The notes under the pieces are model-generated. The model was not told the origin of the DNA and made no database searches. It was given only the letters and a program-made list of their open reading frames with translations. Both the position numbers and the translations under genes were made by a program. This document shows positions 56,926 through 64,000 of a DNA stretch of 64,000 bases, one piece after another; within the stretch, counting starts at the first letter, position 1; every line of letters begins with the position of its first letter. The DNA comes from Magnetospirillum molischianum DSM 120 (GTDB taxonomy: Bacteria > Pseudomonadota > Alphaproteobacteria > Rhodospirillales > Magnetospirillaceae), in contig NZ_CAHP01000042.1 in assembly GCF_000294655.1 (NCBI RefSeq), forward strand, positions 331-64,330, in the 5' to 3' direction.

Positions 56926-58293
56926 CTACTTTACAATCTCGACCCGATAGCCGTCTTTGGTATTGGCGTTCTGCCCCTTGCAGTCGGCTTTGCCATTCTT
57001 GCCAGGAGTGCATTCAACCCGAGAGCGGTCGAACGTCCGGCCGTCAGGGCAGACCACGTCGCCGCTCTGATCGATCATCAGCTTGCTGCCGACCATGGCT
57101 GCGGTGGCTCCGGCGGTACAGGAGGTTCCATCGCTGCGGTGGATGGTCGCCGTCCCCTTGCCGTCCTTAAAATCATATTCCATGTCCAGAGGTCGCCCGG
57201 TATCGCTGTCCATAAGGCCAGTCCGCGAATGCCAGCGGCCGTTCAGGAAGGAAGTATTGCCGTTCTTGGCAGCTTCGTCCGGAATGGTCAGCGGCGGCTT
57301 GTCCGGGCGCGGCGGAACCACCGGCGGCAGGGTCTTGGCGTCAGCAGACTTGTCCTTTGGGTCCTTCTGGTCAGGGTGCTGCGGAACCGGAGGTTCGCTC
57401 TTGTCCTGCGGCTGGTCTTTCTCGTCCTTGGCGTCAGGCTGCGGCGGCTTGACGGAACCCTCCGTTCCGATAGGAGGCACGACCTGATCATCGGAACCAA
57501 CAACGCCACCAGGAACCACAATCCCCGGCTCCGTCACCCCCGGCACCACCACACCGGGAATAGAGCCATCCGGACCCTGCGCCTGAGGCAGAATCAGACT
57601 GGCTCCCGGTACCGAAGCCACCCAGGCTGGCAGCGGCACCGCGCAGCTGTTCAGCCCGAACAGCAAAAACAGCAGCAACAACAGAAGGATCAGGGGCAAG
57701 AGGAGCCAGCGCAGGCAGCCCCAACTCCTTGATGCCGCCACCAACGGGACCGCCACTACCGCAGCCGTGGCCGCCGTCGCAGCAGGGGTGGCTGTCGCCA
57801 AAGACAAATCGCGGATGACATGTCCGCCGGGCGCGGCGTGCAGCAGTTCGAAGCCCCAGAAGGTCAGCACCGGGCGCCCGCCCACCAGATGGATGTGACT
57901 TTCGTCGGGAATATGCATGGCCAGGGGCAGCATGCGGGCGAAGATTTCCGGAGCCGTCTCGCCCCTGGCATTGCCCGCCAGCTGTGACCGCAGCTGGGCG
58001 CTATGGCCTTCGAAGCGGCTGCGCATGCGCTGCATGGCGTCAAAGGCCGCCGTTCTCTCCTCTGCTGTGGCTGCCGACCATGGCACCACCGGACCGTCGA
58101 AAGGAGCGTACCAATCAACCCGGTTCCCAGCCTCGTTGATCTGGGGAACGGCCAGCATTTCCGCCGCTTCTGGACCTAATTGACGGCGAACCGTGGCTGA
58201 CAGCTGCGCCGACGCGCCGAACACCGGATTGCCTAAAACCCCAAGCGCGTTGTATTCGCGCAAGCTGCCACTGCGTAGAAGCGGAGTGCCCAT
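56926..58293 (-). CDS. SrfA-like membrane protein
   Basis: 455 residues. Residues ~1-148 hold the module shared by three proteins here (VDWYAPFDGPVVPW at 59-72, HIHLVGGRPVLTFWG at 133-147). A membrane segment with a Cys follows (WLLLPLILLLLLLFLLFGLNSC, ~196-217), then a long Pro/Asp/Lys linker (~225-345) and a C-terminal beta domain (residues ~345-455) with three Cys-containing strands (GTSCTAG, VVCPDGRTF, RVECTPG). Topology predicts N-terminus in the cytoplasm, C-terminus in the periplasm. It is the likely SrfA partner of SrfB/SrfC; the symbol is withheld because identity with SrfA is by context. Confidence 0.78.
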   Translation of the reverse strand: MGTPLLRSGSLREYNALGVLGNPVFGASAQLSATVRRQLGPEAAEMLAVPQINEAGNRVDWYAPFDGPVVPWSAATAEERTAAFDAMQRMRSRFEGHSAQLRSQLAGNARGETAPEIFARMLPLAMHIPDESHIHLVGGRPVLTFWGFELLHAAPGGHVIRDLSLATATPAATAATAAVVAVPLVAASRSWGCLRWLLLPLILLLLLLFLLFGLNSCAVPLPAWVASVPGASLILPQAQGPDGSIPGVVVPGVTEPGIVVPGGVVGSDDQVVPPIGTEGSVKPPQPDAKDEKDQPQDKSEPPVPQHPDQKDPKDKSADAKTLPPVVPPRPDKPPLTIPDEAAKNGNTSFLNGRWHSRTGLMDSDTGRPLDMEYDFKDGKGTATIHRSDGTSCTAGATAAMVGSKLMIDQSGDVVCPDGRTFDRSRVECTPGKNGKADCKGQNANTKDGYRVEIVK

Positions 58294-58345
58294 CGTCCCC
58301 TGCCTTTATAGCTCTTTCCGCCCCGAAAGGCCTGTTGTGTAACCA

Positions 58346-59965
58346 TCACGGCTTGCACCCCGGACCGCCCATGGGCTGCTCCGAGGACTTACGCACCAAT
58401 TCAGGCAATTCGTCCACCTTGCGCATTTTGTAGACCTTGCCGCCGCTTGGGCCAACCACGCAGGCGCTGCTACCCTGGCCAGCGCCATTCACATCGATGA
58501 AGTTGATCTTCAAATTAGGCTTCTTTTGAGCCATAGCCCGAGCCGCCGCGCAAGGATCGCCCCCACAGCTTTCGTCGCCGTCAGACACCACGATCAGCAC
58601 GCCGGGAACGGAATTTCCATCCATCATGTTCGCGGCGCGTTCGATTCCTCGAGCCAGGGGCGTTCCCTCATGCGGCCTCACGTTACTTAGAAGTTCGCCC
58701 AGGCGACCACGCTCATTGGGAGCAAAGAACTTGTAATTATCGGCCCCCTGACATTCGCCAACCACCACCAGCCCCACATCCACGTCGGAAGGCAACTGGG
58801 GCACGGTTTCCAGGATCGACTGTCGGGCAATGTCCAGACGGCTCTTGCCATTGGGCTGGATCATGCTCTTCAGCCGCATCAAGGCGGCACGGTCTCCGGC
58901 GCTGGCGCGACGATAGGCGTCCTCGATCTCCGAATTCGGAATACCGGCGGCGAAGGCCATGCTGCCGGACGCATCCAGCAGCAGCACCACCTCGGGCGCC
59001 TCCCACTTCTGGCGGGCAGGCGGGCAGTTCTGAGATTGCTTCTGGGGGGGGGGAGTTTGGGCCTTAGCCTGGGGCTGGAGCTTTGGCTCCGGTTTTGGCT
59101 CGGGCTTAGGCTCCAGTTTCTTCGGCTCGGCCTTCGGTGCCTCCTCTGCCTTGGGCTCGACCTTGAGAGGGGCGGCCTGAAGATTGGGCTTGGTGATCTC
59201 GGTCTTCGGCAAGGCCGGCGGCGCTTCGGCCCGTGGCTTTTCCTCCGGCACCGGGCAGGACTCCAGCCGCTGGCGCAGTTCCTTGCGCAAAGCCTCGGCT
59301 TGGTCGCGCAAGCGGCCTTCCTCGTCCTTCAGTCCGACGAGATCGGCCCCAGCCTCGGTCTGCCCCGCCAGCGGCAGGTCAAACAATCCGCAGCCGCGCA
59401 GGCCAAAGAGCAGTCCCAACAAAAGCAGCAGCAGCAAGGCCAGTATCAGCCAACGCAACCATACGCGCCGCCACCAGGGCAGCCCCGCAACCACCGCAGC
59501 GGCAGCCAAGGGAGCAACGACCGGCGTCGGCGCCGCTTGCCCCCACATCACCACCACGGGCTGCCCACCGATGACGAAGACATGCTCGGGTTTGGGCTGG
59601 ACGGCGGCGCTTCGCAGGGCTTGAACAAGATTGTGCTGAGACGGATCGGCTTCCATTTCCATCCGCTCCGCCAGATTACGCAAGACCGCCAGCCGCTCGG
59701 CCAGCAAGGCCTCGGCCTGAGCGCGAGCGGGAGCTGCCAATTGGGTCAGGGGAACCGGCTGGTCGGACAGATCCGAATACCATTCGATGGTTGCGCCATC
59801 GGCTGTCGGCATGGGCATGGCCAGCACCGAGGCGATGATCGGCGGATGATAGCGCCTGATCAGCGCATCAACCTGCGGATGCCATGAGCCGGCGGGCTGC
59901 CCCCCGATTACAATCGGATGATATAGGGCGGCCTCGACGCGAGTAACACGAAGACGATGCCTCAT
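58346..59965 (-). CDS. SrfA-like membrane protein with C-terminal vWA domain
   Basis: 539 residues from the ATG at 59965 (an ATG at 60013 is possible). The shared N-terminal module has IEWYSDLSDQPVPL (60-73) and HVFVIGGQPVVVMWG (128-142). A membrane segment follows (~168-190), then a coiled coil, a Lys/Glu/Pro repeat linker (EPKPEPKPEPK, ~290-325), and a vWA domain (~340-520) with a canonical MIDAS (LLDASGSM) and a conserved Thr/Asp loop (EGTPLARGI, VVSDGDESCGGD). The periplasmic vWA probably binds a partner. It is the first gene of the minus-strand operon. Confidence 0.82.
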   Translation of the reverse strand: MRHRLRVTRVEAALYHPIVIGGQPAGSWHPQVDALIRRYHPPIIASVLAMPMPTADGATIEWYSDLSDQPVPLTQLAAPARAQAEALLAERLAVLRNLAERMEMEADPSQHNLVQALRSAAVQPKPEHVFVIGGQPVVVMWGQAAPTPVVAPLAAAAVVAGLPWWRRVWLRWLILALLLLLLLGLLFGLRGCGLFDLPLAGQTEAGADLVGLKDEEGRLRDQAEALRKELRQRLESCPVPEEKPRAEAPPALPKTEITKPNLQAAPLKVEPKAEEAPKAEPKKLEPKPEPKPEPKLQPQAKAQTPPPQKQSQNCPPARQKWEAPEVVLLLDASGSMAFAAGIPNSEIEDAYRRASAGDRAALMRLKSMIQPNGKSRLDIARQSILETVPQLPSDVDVGLVVVGECQGADNYKFFAPNERGRLGELLSNVRPHEGTPLARGIERAANMMDGNSVPGVLIVVSDGDESCGGDPCAAARAMAQKKPNLKINFIDVNGAGQGSSACVVGPSGGKVYKMRKVDELPELVRKSSEQPMGGPGCKP

Positions 59966-60090
59966 TCTGGCGCCAACAAGGAAAAAGTTCGTTGCGGGCC
60001 AATTTGATAACATACTAAAAAGCGTCAGGCTACACGGCAGCTAAATTTTTCTATAGAAGGTTGCCGCATACCCCTTTCAAGGGAGCGAGC
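59966..60090. promoter_or_regulatory. Divergent promoter region of the Srf block
   Basis: 125 bp of AT-richer DNA (TTGATAACATACT near 60003, CTATAGAAGG near 60050) separate the operon from the divergent gene and must hold both promoters. No -35/-10 pair of consensus quality could be fixed by eye. Confidence 0.45.
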
Positions 60091-61062
60091 ATGACTATCC
60101 GAGCAGTACAGCTAATCGAAAAGAATACCGTTCGGGAATATAGTTTCGTAGGCAATTGCGGCGAAGCCGTCACCACCAACGCCGAAAAGCTGCTCCAGCT
60201 TTTACGCCAGCGACGGGACGAGACCACGGCCGCCCTCTTTGCTCTACCCCGCTTCGACCCCATGCGCCAGAACGTCATGTGGTTCGGGCAAAGCACAGGC
60301 TCCTTGGAACCCTTCGGCGAATTGAGCGACGAAGAACAGGCCCGTTTTCTCGACGATCTCACCGTCATGCGTGAAAAGCTGCAGTCCTTAAGCGCCGAGA
60401 TTCAGGCCGACGCCCGCAACCACAAGGGCGAGGCCAAAGTCTACGCCCAACTCTTGCCGCTCCTGCTGAACTTCCCCAAGCCGGTGGAATATCATCTGTT
60501 CCGCCTAAACGGACGGCCGGTCGTCATCAATTGGGGCATGAACAAGGGATCGGCCATCGAAGCCGCCGACACCGTCGGCCCCTTCATCGAAAATTGGCAC
60601 AAGCGCCTGGAGGACCGCCGCCGTCAGGCCTTGGAACAGGCCGAGGCCAAAACCCGCGAGGAAAGTTTCCTGGGCCGCCTGACCCGCGCCGGCGCCAAAA
60701 CTGGCGCGGTGACCGTGTCGCTCTTATGGAACGACCGCAACGATCTGGACCTGAGGGTGCAATGCCCGAATGGTGAGGAAATCTCCTTCTTCAACAAACA
60801 GGCCTGCGGCGGTATCCTGGACGTCGACCGCAACGCCCACCCCTGCGCCCTCACCGACAGTCCGGTTGAGAACATCTGCTGGAGCAAACGCCCCAGCCAA
60901 GCCGGAGAGTACCGAGTTCTAGTCAACCATTTCCGCCGTCATGATGAGCGGGTCGAAGTCAGCCCCTTCACCCTGCGAATCCAGAAGAACGGCAAGGTGA
61001 GCTTCCACTCCGCGGAAGCTGGCCTGGGAGAAACCAAGCTCGTCACCAGTTTTCATATCTGA
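60091..61062 (+). CDS. SrfA-module protein with YfaP/DUF2135-like domain
   Basis: 323 residues; the ATG at 60091 follows GGGAGCGAG. Residues ~60-150 repeat the module of the two SrfA-like proteins (VMWFGQSTGSLEPF, YHLFRLNGRPVVINWG). No signal or membrane segment is present. The C-terminal domain (~215-320) reads VTVSLLWNDRNDLDLRVQCPNGEEI, CGGILDVDRNA and GEYRVLVNHF, the beta-sandwich pattern of DUF2135/YfaP proteins. It is transcribed away from the operon and probably acts as the cytoplasmic member of the trio. Confidence 0.8.
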   Translation: MTIRAVQLIEKNTVREYSFVGNCGEAVTTNAEKLLQLLRQRRDETTAALFALPRFDPMRQNVMWFGQSTGSLEPFGELSDEEQARFLDDLTVMREKLQSLSAEIQADARNHKGEAKVYAQLLPLLLNFPKPVEYHLFRLNGRPVVINWGMNKGSAIEAADTVGPFIENWHKRLEDRRRQALEQAEAKTREESFLGRLTRAGAKTGAVTVSLLWNDRNDLDLRVQCPNGEEISFFNKQACGGILDVDRNAHPCALTDSPVENICWSKRPSQAGEYRVLVNHFRRHDERVEVSPFTLRIQKNGKVSFHSAEAGLGETKLVTSFHI

Positions 61063-61630
61063 TCAGAGCCGAGCCTGGAGTTATCCGGGAGCATGAAAAC
61101 CATGCCCCCTGGAGACGAAGAAAGCACCTCTCGACAGGTCAGCGCTGTTCCCCGACTGCAGGTATTCCGCTAAATAGCGGCGCGATCTGGTGTGGACCAT
61201 AAAAGGACCATTGCCAGTTTTCGGCTGCGATTAGGTCTCGCCCACACTCGAAAGTTTGGGTATCCATAACGACTTCCGCCCGAGTTGGTGGGCTCCGAAC
61301 GGGTTCGCCGACATCCCCCCGCCGCACTTGATCCGCCCCTCACGACGGCGTCTCCTGCGGTCCCCGCGCTCTATGGGTCCCCGGGTCCCCATTCTCCAAT
61401 TCGCCCCCTATATCGTCGGCATCGACTGATCCAAGGATGACGCCGCCACTATTACCCCGAACTCCTTCAGTATCTCCGGGTGATTTTTGGAGAGTTATCT
61501 CTCTATTTTCGGGTTGGAAATCAACTTATCCAGATAGATCGTAGCAATGACTAAATGTAAAACGTCATCGCCGTATGAATCTTCCACGAATTTGTAATCA
61601 TGCTGCAATTCCTCCATTTCACGTTCCATC
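61063..61630. other. Spacer without a recognised gene
   Basis: About 570 bp. A 62-codon minus-strand frame at 61139-61327 has no recognisable motif and no ribosome site. The right part (61480-61600) is AT-richer. No promoter or terminator could be assigned confidently. Confidence 0.4.
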
Positions 61631-61665
61631 CCAGGGCTGTTCAGTTCTCTCTATGACACCCTGTA
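61631..61665 (+). repeat. ISAs1-like terminal repeat, right flank of the Srf block
   Basis: Matches 42140-42174 at 32 of 35 positions, same orientation. It overlaps the last codons of the ISAs1-type transposase fragment on the minus strand and so is probably the right inverted repeat of that IS. Confidence 0.7.
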
Positions 61666-61793
61666 TCCGATAGCGTTGCCGATGTTAAGCGCGTTTACAT
61701 GGAGTTCTCGGGCGATGTTGGTGATGCCGTTGGCCCGCAGGATGTTGAGGGCGATGCTGCGGAAACGGGCGAAATGTCCGGGTTTTGTGCGAA
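61651..61793 (-). pseudogene. ISAs1-family transposase, C-terminal fragment
   Basis: The minus strand reads GHFARFRSIALNILRANGITNIARELHVNALNI to a TAG at 61651, the C-terminal end typical of ISAs1-type transposases (H-repeat group). The rest of the gene is missing, replaced by an IS3 fragment. Confidence 0.75.
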
Positions 61794-61981
61794 TGCGGGC
61801 ACTCCATCGGCCGTCACCGCGTGGCCCGGCTGATGCGCGAGAATGGCCTGAAAGCCTTGCAGACGCGCCGTTTCAAGAAGACCACCGACAGCGAACACGG
61901 CGGACCAGTTGCCCCCAATGTCCTGGATCAGGATTTCAGTGCTGAGCAAGCCAATGAGAAATGGGGCGCCGACATTTCCTA
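61794..61981 (+). pseudogene. IS3 orfB fragment
   Basis: The plus frame reads GHSIGRHRVARLMRENGLKA, then RRFKKTTDSEHGGPVAPNVL and NEKWGADIS, the HTH_21 and start of the rve domain of an IS3 OrfB. It is cut by the IS5-type element at the CTAG target at 61979-61982. The continuation of the transposase is not found on the other side. Confidence 0.85.
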
Positions 61982-63546
61982 GTCGTCCGTGAATAACCCG
62001 AAGCCCGGCCTGTCACCTGGGTTTGGGGCTGTGGCGAAGTAATCGAATTTGCCAGATTCGGCGTCGTGTCCCCCCGATTCCCGGCAAATTTCGTATCCCA
62101 ACCTTGCCCCTTTACGCCCCCCATCGGTTGTGATTGCATTCTCTCAGAGCCGCTCGGGGAGGAGAGATGACGCCGCACAAGAGACCGCCGCAGACCGAGG
62201 GCGACCTGTTCCGGTCGCGGCTCGACCAGATCATCAACCTGCGCCACGACTTGGTCCGGCTGGCGGGTTTGGTCGCCTGGGGCTTTTTCGACGAGCGGTT
62301 CGCGCCGCTTTACGCGGAAACGGGGCGCCCGGGTGTTCCGACCCGACTGATGGTGGGATTGCACCTGCTCAAGCACATGTACGGCCTCTCCGACGAGGCG
62401 GTGTGCGATCGCTGGGTCTGCGATCCGTATTTCCAGTATTTCTGCGGCGAACCCTTCTTCCAGCACGCCCTGCCGGTGGATCGCTCTTCAATGACCCGCT
62501 GGCGCCAGCGCATTGGCGCCGATGACCTGTCGGCCCTGGTGCAGGAGAGCCTGGCCGCCGCCCACCGGGCCGGCGCGCTTCAGGCCGACGACATGGAGCG
62601 GGTGACGGTCGATACCACCGTTCAGCCCAAGGCGGTGACCTTCCCGACCGACGCCAAGCTGATGCAGCGGGCCCGGGAAAAGTTAGTGGCCCTGGCCCAA
62701 GAGTGGGGCGTCGGCCTTCGCCAGAGCTACGCCCGCGTCGGCAAGAGGGCGGCGATGAAGCAGGGCCGCTACGCCCACGCCAAGCAGTTCAACCGGGCGC
62801 GCCGCGAATTGCGGCGGCTGAAGACCTATCTGGGGCGGGTGATCCGCGACATCCGCCGCAAGATCGCCGGCAACGAGGCCCTGACCGACGCCTTCAAGCG
62901 CCCCCTGTGGCTGGCCGAACGGGTGATGACCCAACAGCGCCGCGACCCCTTGCCGAAGGTCTATTCCCTCCACGCCCCCGAGGTCGAATGCATCGGCAAG
63001 GGCAAGGCCGCCAAGCCCTACGAATTCGGCTGCAAGGTCACCGTCACCACCACCAATCGCCCGGCTGCCGGCGGTCATTTCGTCCTGCATATCGATGCCC
63101 GCCACGGCAATCCCTATGACGGCCACACCCTCAAGGCCGCCGTCGAGGCCACCGAAGCCTGGACCGGCGTCACCCCGCGCCGCATCTATGTCGACAAGGG
63201 CTATCGCGGCCACGGCCTCGATCGCTTCAAGGTCTGGATCTCCGGCAACAAGGCCCCGACCAACGCCATTCGCCGCGAACTGCGCCGCCGCAGCGCCATC
63301 GAACCCGTCATCGGCCACATGAAAAACGACGGCCTTCTCGGGCGGAACTTCCTCAAGGGAAAGAGCGGCGACCGCATCAACGCCATCCTCTGCGGCGCCG
63401 GACACAACTTCCGCCTCCTGCTCCGCTGGCTGAGGCTTTTGTTGTCCATGATCCGGGCCGTCCTCAGGGCCGAAAGGCACAACCTGAACGCTCAGCTCGT
63501 CTGATCCCGGAGGGCTGAACCGAATTTTTCACGGACGACTTCCTAG
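61979..63546 (+). mobile_element. IS5-type element, apparently intact
   Basis: The terminal inverted repeat TCGTCCGTGAA at 61983-61993 is mirrored by TTCACGGACGA at 63528-63538. CTAG occurs at both outer edges (61979-61982 and 63543-63546), consistent with the 4-bp target of this family, though 4 extra bases (CTTC) lie between the right repeat and its CTAG. It carries one full transposase gene and is inserted in IS3 debris. Confidence 0.85.
62167..63504 (+). CDS. IS5-family transposase
   Basis: 445 residues from the ATG at 62167 behind a GGGGAGGAGAG ribosome site. The N-terminal RLDQIINLRHDLVRLAGLVAW, PGVPTRLMVGLHLLKHMYGLSD and RWRQRIGADDLSAL segments are typical of IS5-group transposases. 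DDE residues are visible in RVTVDTTVQPKAVTFPTD (first Asp), RIYVDKGYRGHG (second Asp) and RRRSAIEPVIGHMKNDG (Glu). The frame is uninterrupted and probably active. Confidence 0.93.
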   Translation: MTPHKRPPQTEGDLFRSRLDQIINLRHDLVRLAGLVAWGFFDERFAPLYAETGRPGVPTRLMVGLHLLKHMYGLSDEAVCDRWVCDPYFQYFCGEPFFQHALPVDRSSMTRWRQRIGADDLSALVQESLAAAHRAGALQADDMERVTVDTTVQPKAVTFPTDAKLMQRAREKLVALAQEWGVGLRQSYARVGKRAAMKQGRYAHAKQFNRARRELRRLKTYLGRVIRDIRRKIAGNEALTDAFKRPLWLAERVMTQQRRDPLPKVYSLHAPEVECIGKGKAAKPYEFGCKVTVTTTNRPAAGGHFVLHIDARHGNPYDGHTLKAAVEATEAWTGVTPRRIYVDKGYRGHGLDRFKVWISGNKAPTNAIRRELRRRSAIEPVIGHMKNDGLLGRNFLKGKSGDRINAILCGAGHNFRLLLRWLRLLLSMIRAVLRAERHNLNAQLV

Positions 63547-63558
63547 AGCATTTTCCGT

Positions 63559-64000
63559 TCAATCGCGGTCATAACCTGCGGCTGCGAAATAGTTGATGCA
63601 CTCGTCTGGTGTGAAGGTGCCGATGCCGTCGCCTATCGCCGCCCAGAGACCCTCCTTGGTCCTGGCTGCGACCTTCTTGAGGAAAGCCTTCAGCTTCGAG
63701 AAGGCCATCTCGATGGGGTTGAAGTCGGGGCTGTAAGGCGGGAGGTACATGACTTGGGCGCCGACGGCCTCGATGGCGGCGCGGACCCCGGCGAGCTTGT
63801 GAGCGGGCAGATTGTCCATGACCACGATGTCACCTCGGGTCAGGGTCGGCGCCAGCACCTGCTCGACATAGGCCAGGAAGGCTTGGCCGTTCATCGCGCC
63901 GTCGAGAACCATCGGCGCGGTCATGCCGCTCAGACGAAGACCGCCGACGAAGGTGGTAGTTTTCCAATGCCCATGCGGCACCGGCGCCCGGCACCACTCG
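63559..64000 (-). CDS. IS630-family transposase, C-terminal part
   Basis: The frame enters from the window edge and ends at 63559. It contains [21 protein letters not shown], then [24 protein letters not shown], which are the second Asp and the Glu regions of the IS630/Tc1-type DDE domain. The N-terminal half lies outside the window. The IS end appears to be at about 63546 (GAGCATTTTCCG), abutting the IS5-type element. Confidence 0.9.
   Translation of the reverse strand, partial: EWCRAPVPHGHWKTTTFVGGLRLSGMTAPMVLDGAMNGQAFLAYVEQVLAPTLTRGDIVVMDNLPAHKLAGVRAAIEAVGAQVMYLPPYSPDFNPIEMAFSKLKAFLKKVAARTKEGLWAAIGDGIGTFTPDECINYFAAAGYDRD

Noticed and set aside
42337..61062. Type VI secretion system, suggested by the PpkA-like vWA domain
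   Set aside because: No tss core genes (sheath, tube, baseplate, membrane complex) are present; only the vWA resembles a T6SS regulator.

Overview
The window reads as an accessory, mobile-element-rich stretch of an alphaproteobacterial chromosome. The GC content is high (roughly 60-65 % by eye). The Trb-type conjugation genes (trbB/E/J/L/F/G/I plus a DUF2274 gene), the DUF3363 relaxase and the insertion sequences are of kinds common in Rhodospirillales and Rhizobiales; a Magnetospirillum-like host is plausible but unproven. No housekeeping genes are present.

Layout. (A) 1-9.2 kb is a decayed conjugative-element module: a partial IS66, a trbB remnant, a putative peptidoglycan-amidase effector with an exported partner, an IS256 scrap fused to the 3' end of trbE, then trbJ-trbL-trbF-trbG-trbI-DUF2274. 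trbJ, trbF and trbI each carry a small frameshift. (B) 9.4-29.4 kb is a complete-looking type 2 BREX (Pgl) phage-defence locus: pglW, pglX, pglY, pglZ, brxD and a brxHI-like helicase. Two insertions lie inside it: a Phd/VapC toxin-antitoxin pair between pglW and pglX, and an opposite-strand defence-type reverse transcriptase between pglX and pglY. (C) 29.4-31.8 kb holds a GNAT/DUF1778 toxin-antitoxin pair, a tyrosine integrase, and the 3' half of an initiator tRNA-Met that looks like its attachment site. (D) 31.8-40.8 kb is a second element bounded by a 15-bp direct repeat of that tRNA end. It has a frameshifted serine recombinase whose last codons lie in the tRNA fragment, a HigBA-like pair, an RHH protein, a relaxase cut by an IS3 copy, and an AT-richer two-gene cassette (ImmA/IrrE-type metallopeptidase plus unknown partner), closed by a strong terminator. 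(E) 40.9-42.2 kb is an IS graveyard (IS4, IS66/IS21, ISAs1-like end).

(F) 42.3-61.1 kb is the most unusual part. Twelve tightly packed minus-strand genes and one divergent gene surround SrfB (Hsp70/actin-like ATPase) and SrfC (P-loop GTPase-like). With them are two SrfA-like membrane proteins, a TPR/Sel1-like membrane protein, an exported vWA protein, an ABC ATPase and FtsX-like permease, an exported FGE-fold protein without the usual cysteines, two coiled-coil lipoproteins and an exported trypsin-like protease. Three proteins share one N-terminal module joined to three different C-terminal modules. The layout suggests one envelope-spanning machine with cytoplasmic NTPases and periplasmic parts; its function is unknown. 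The block is flanked by directly repeated ISAs1-like ends. (G) 61.6-64 kb is more IS material: ISAs1 and IS3 scraps, an intact IS5-type element and a partial IS630.

BREX and the reverse transcriptase would act against phage; the Trb remnants and integrase show how the cargo probably arrived; the Srf block looks like a separate acquisition.
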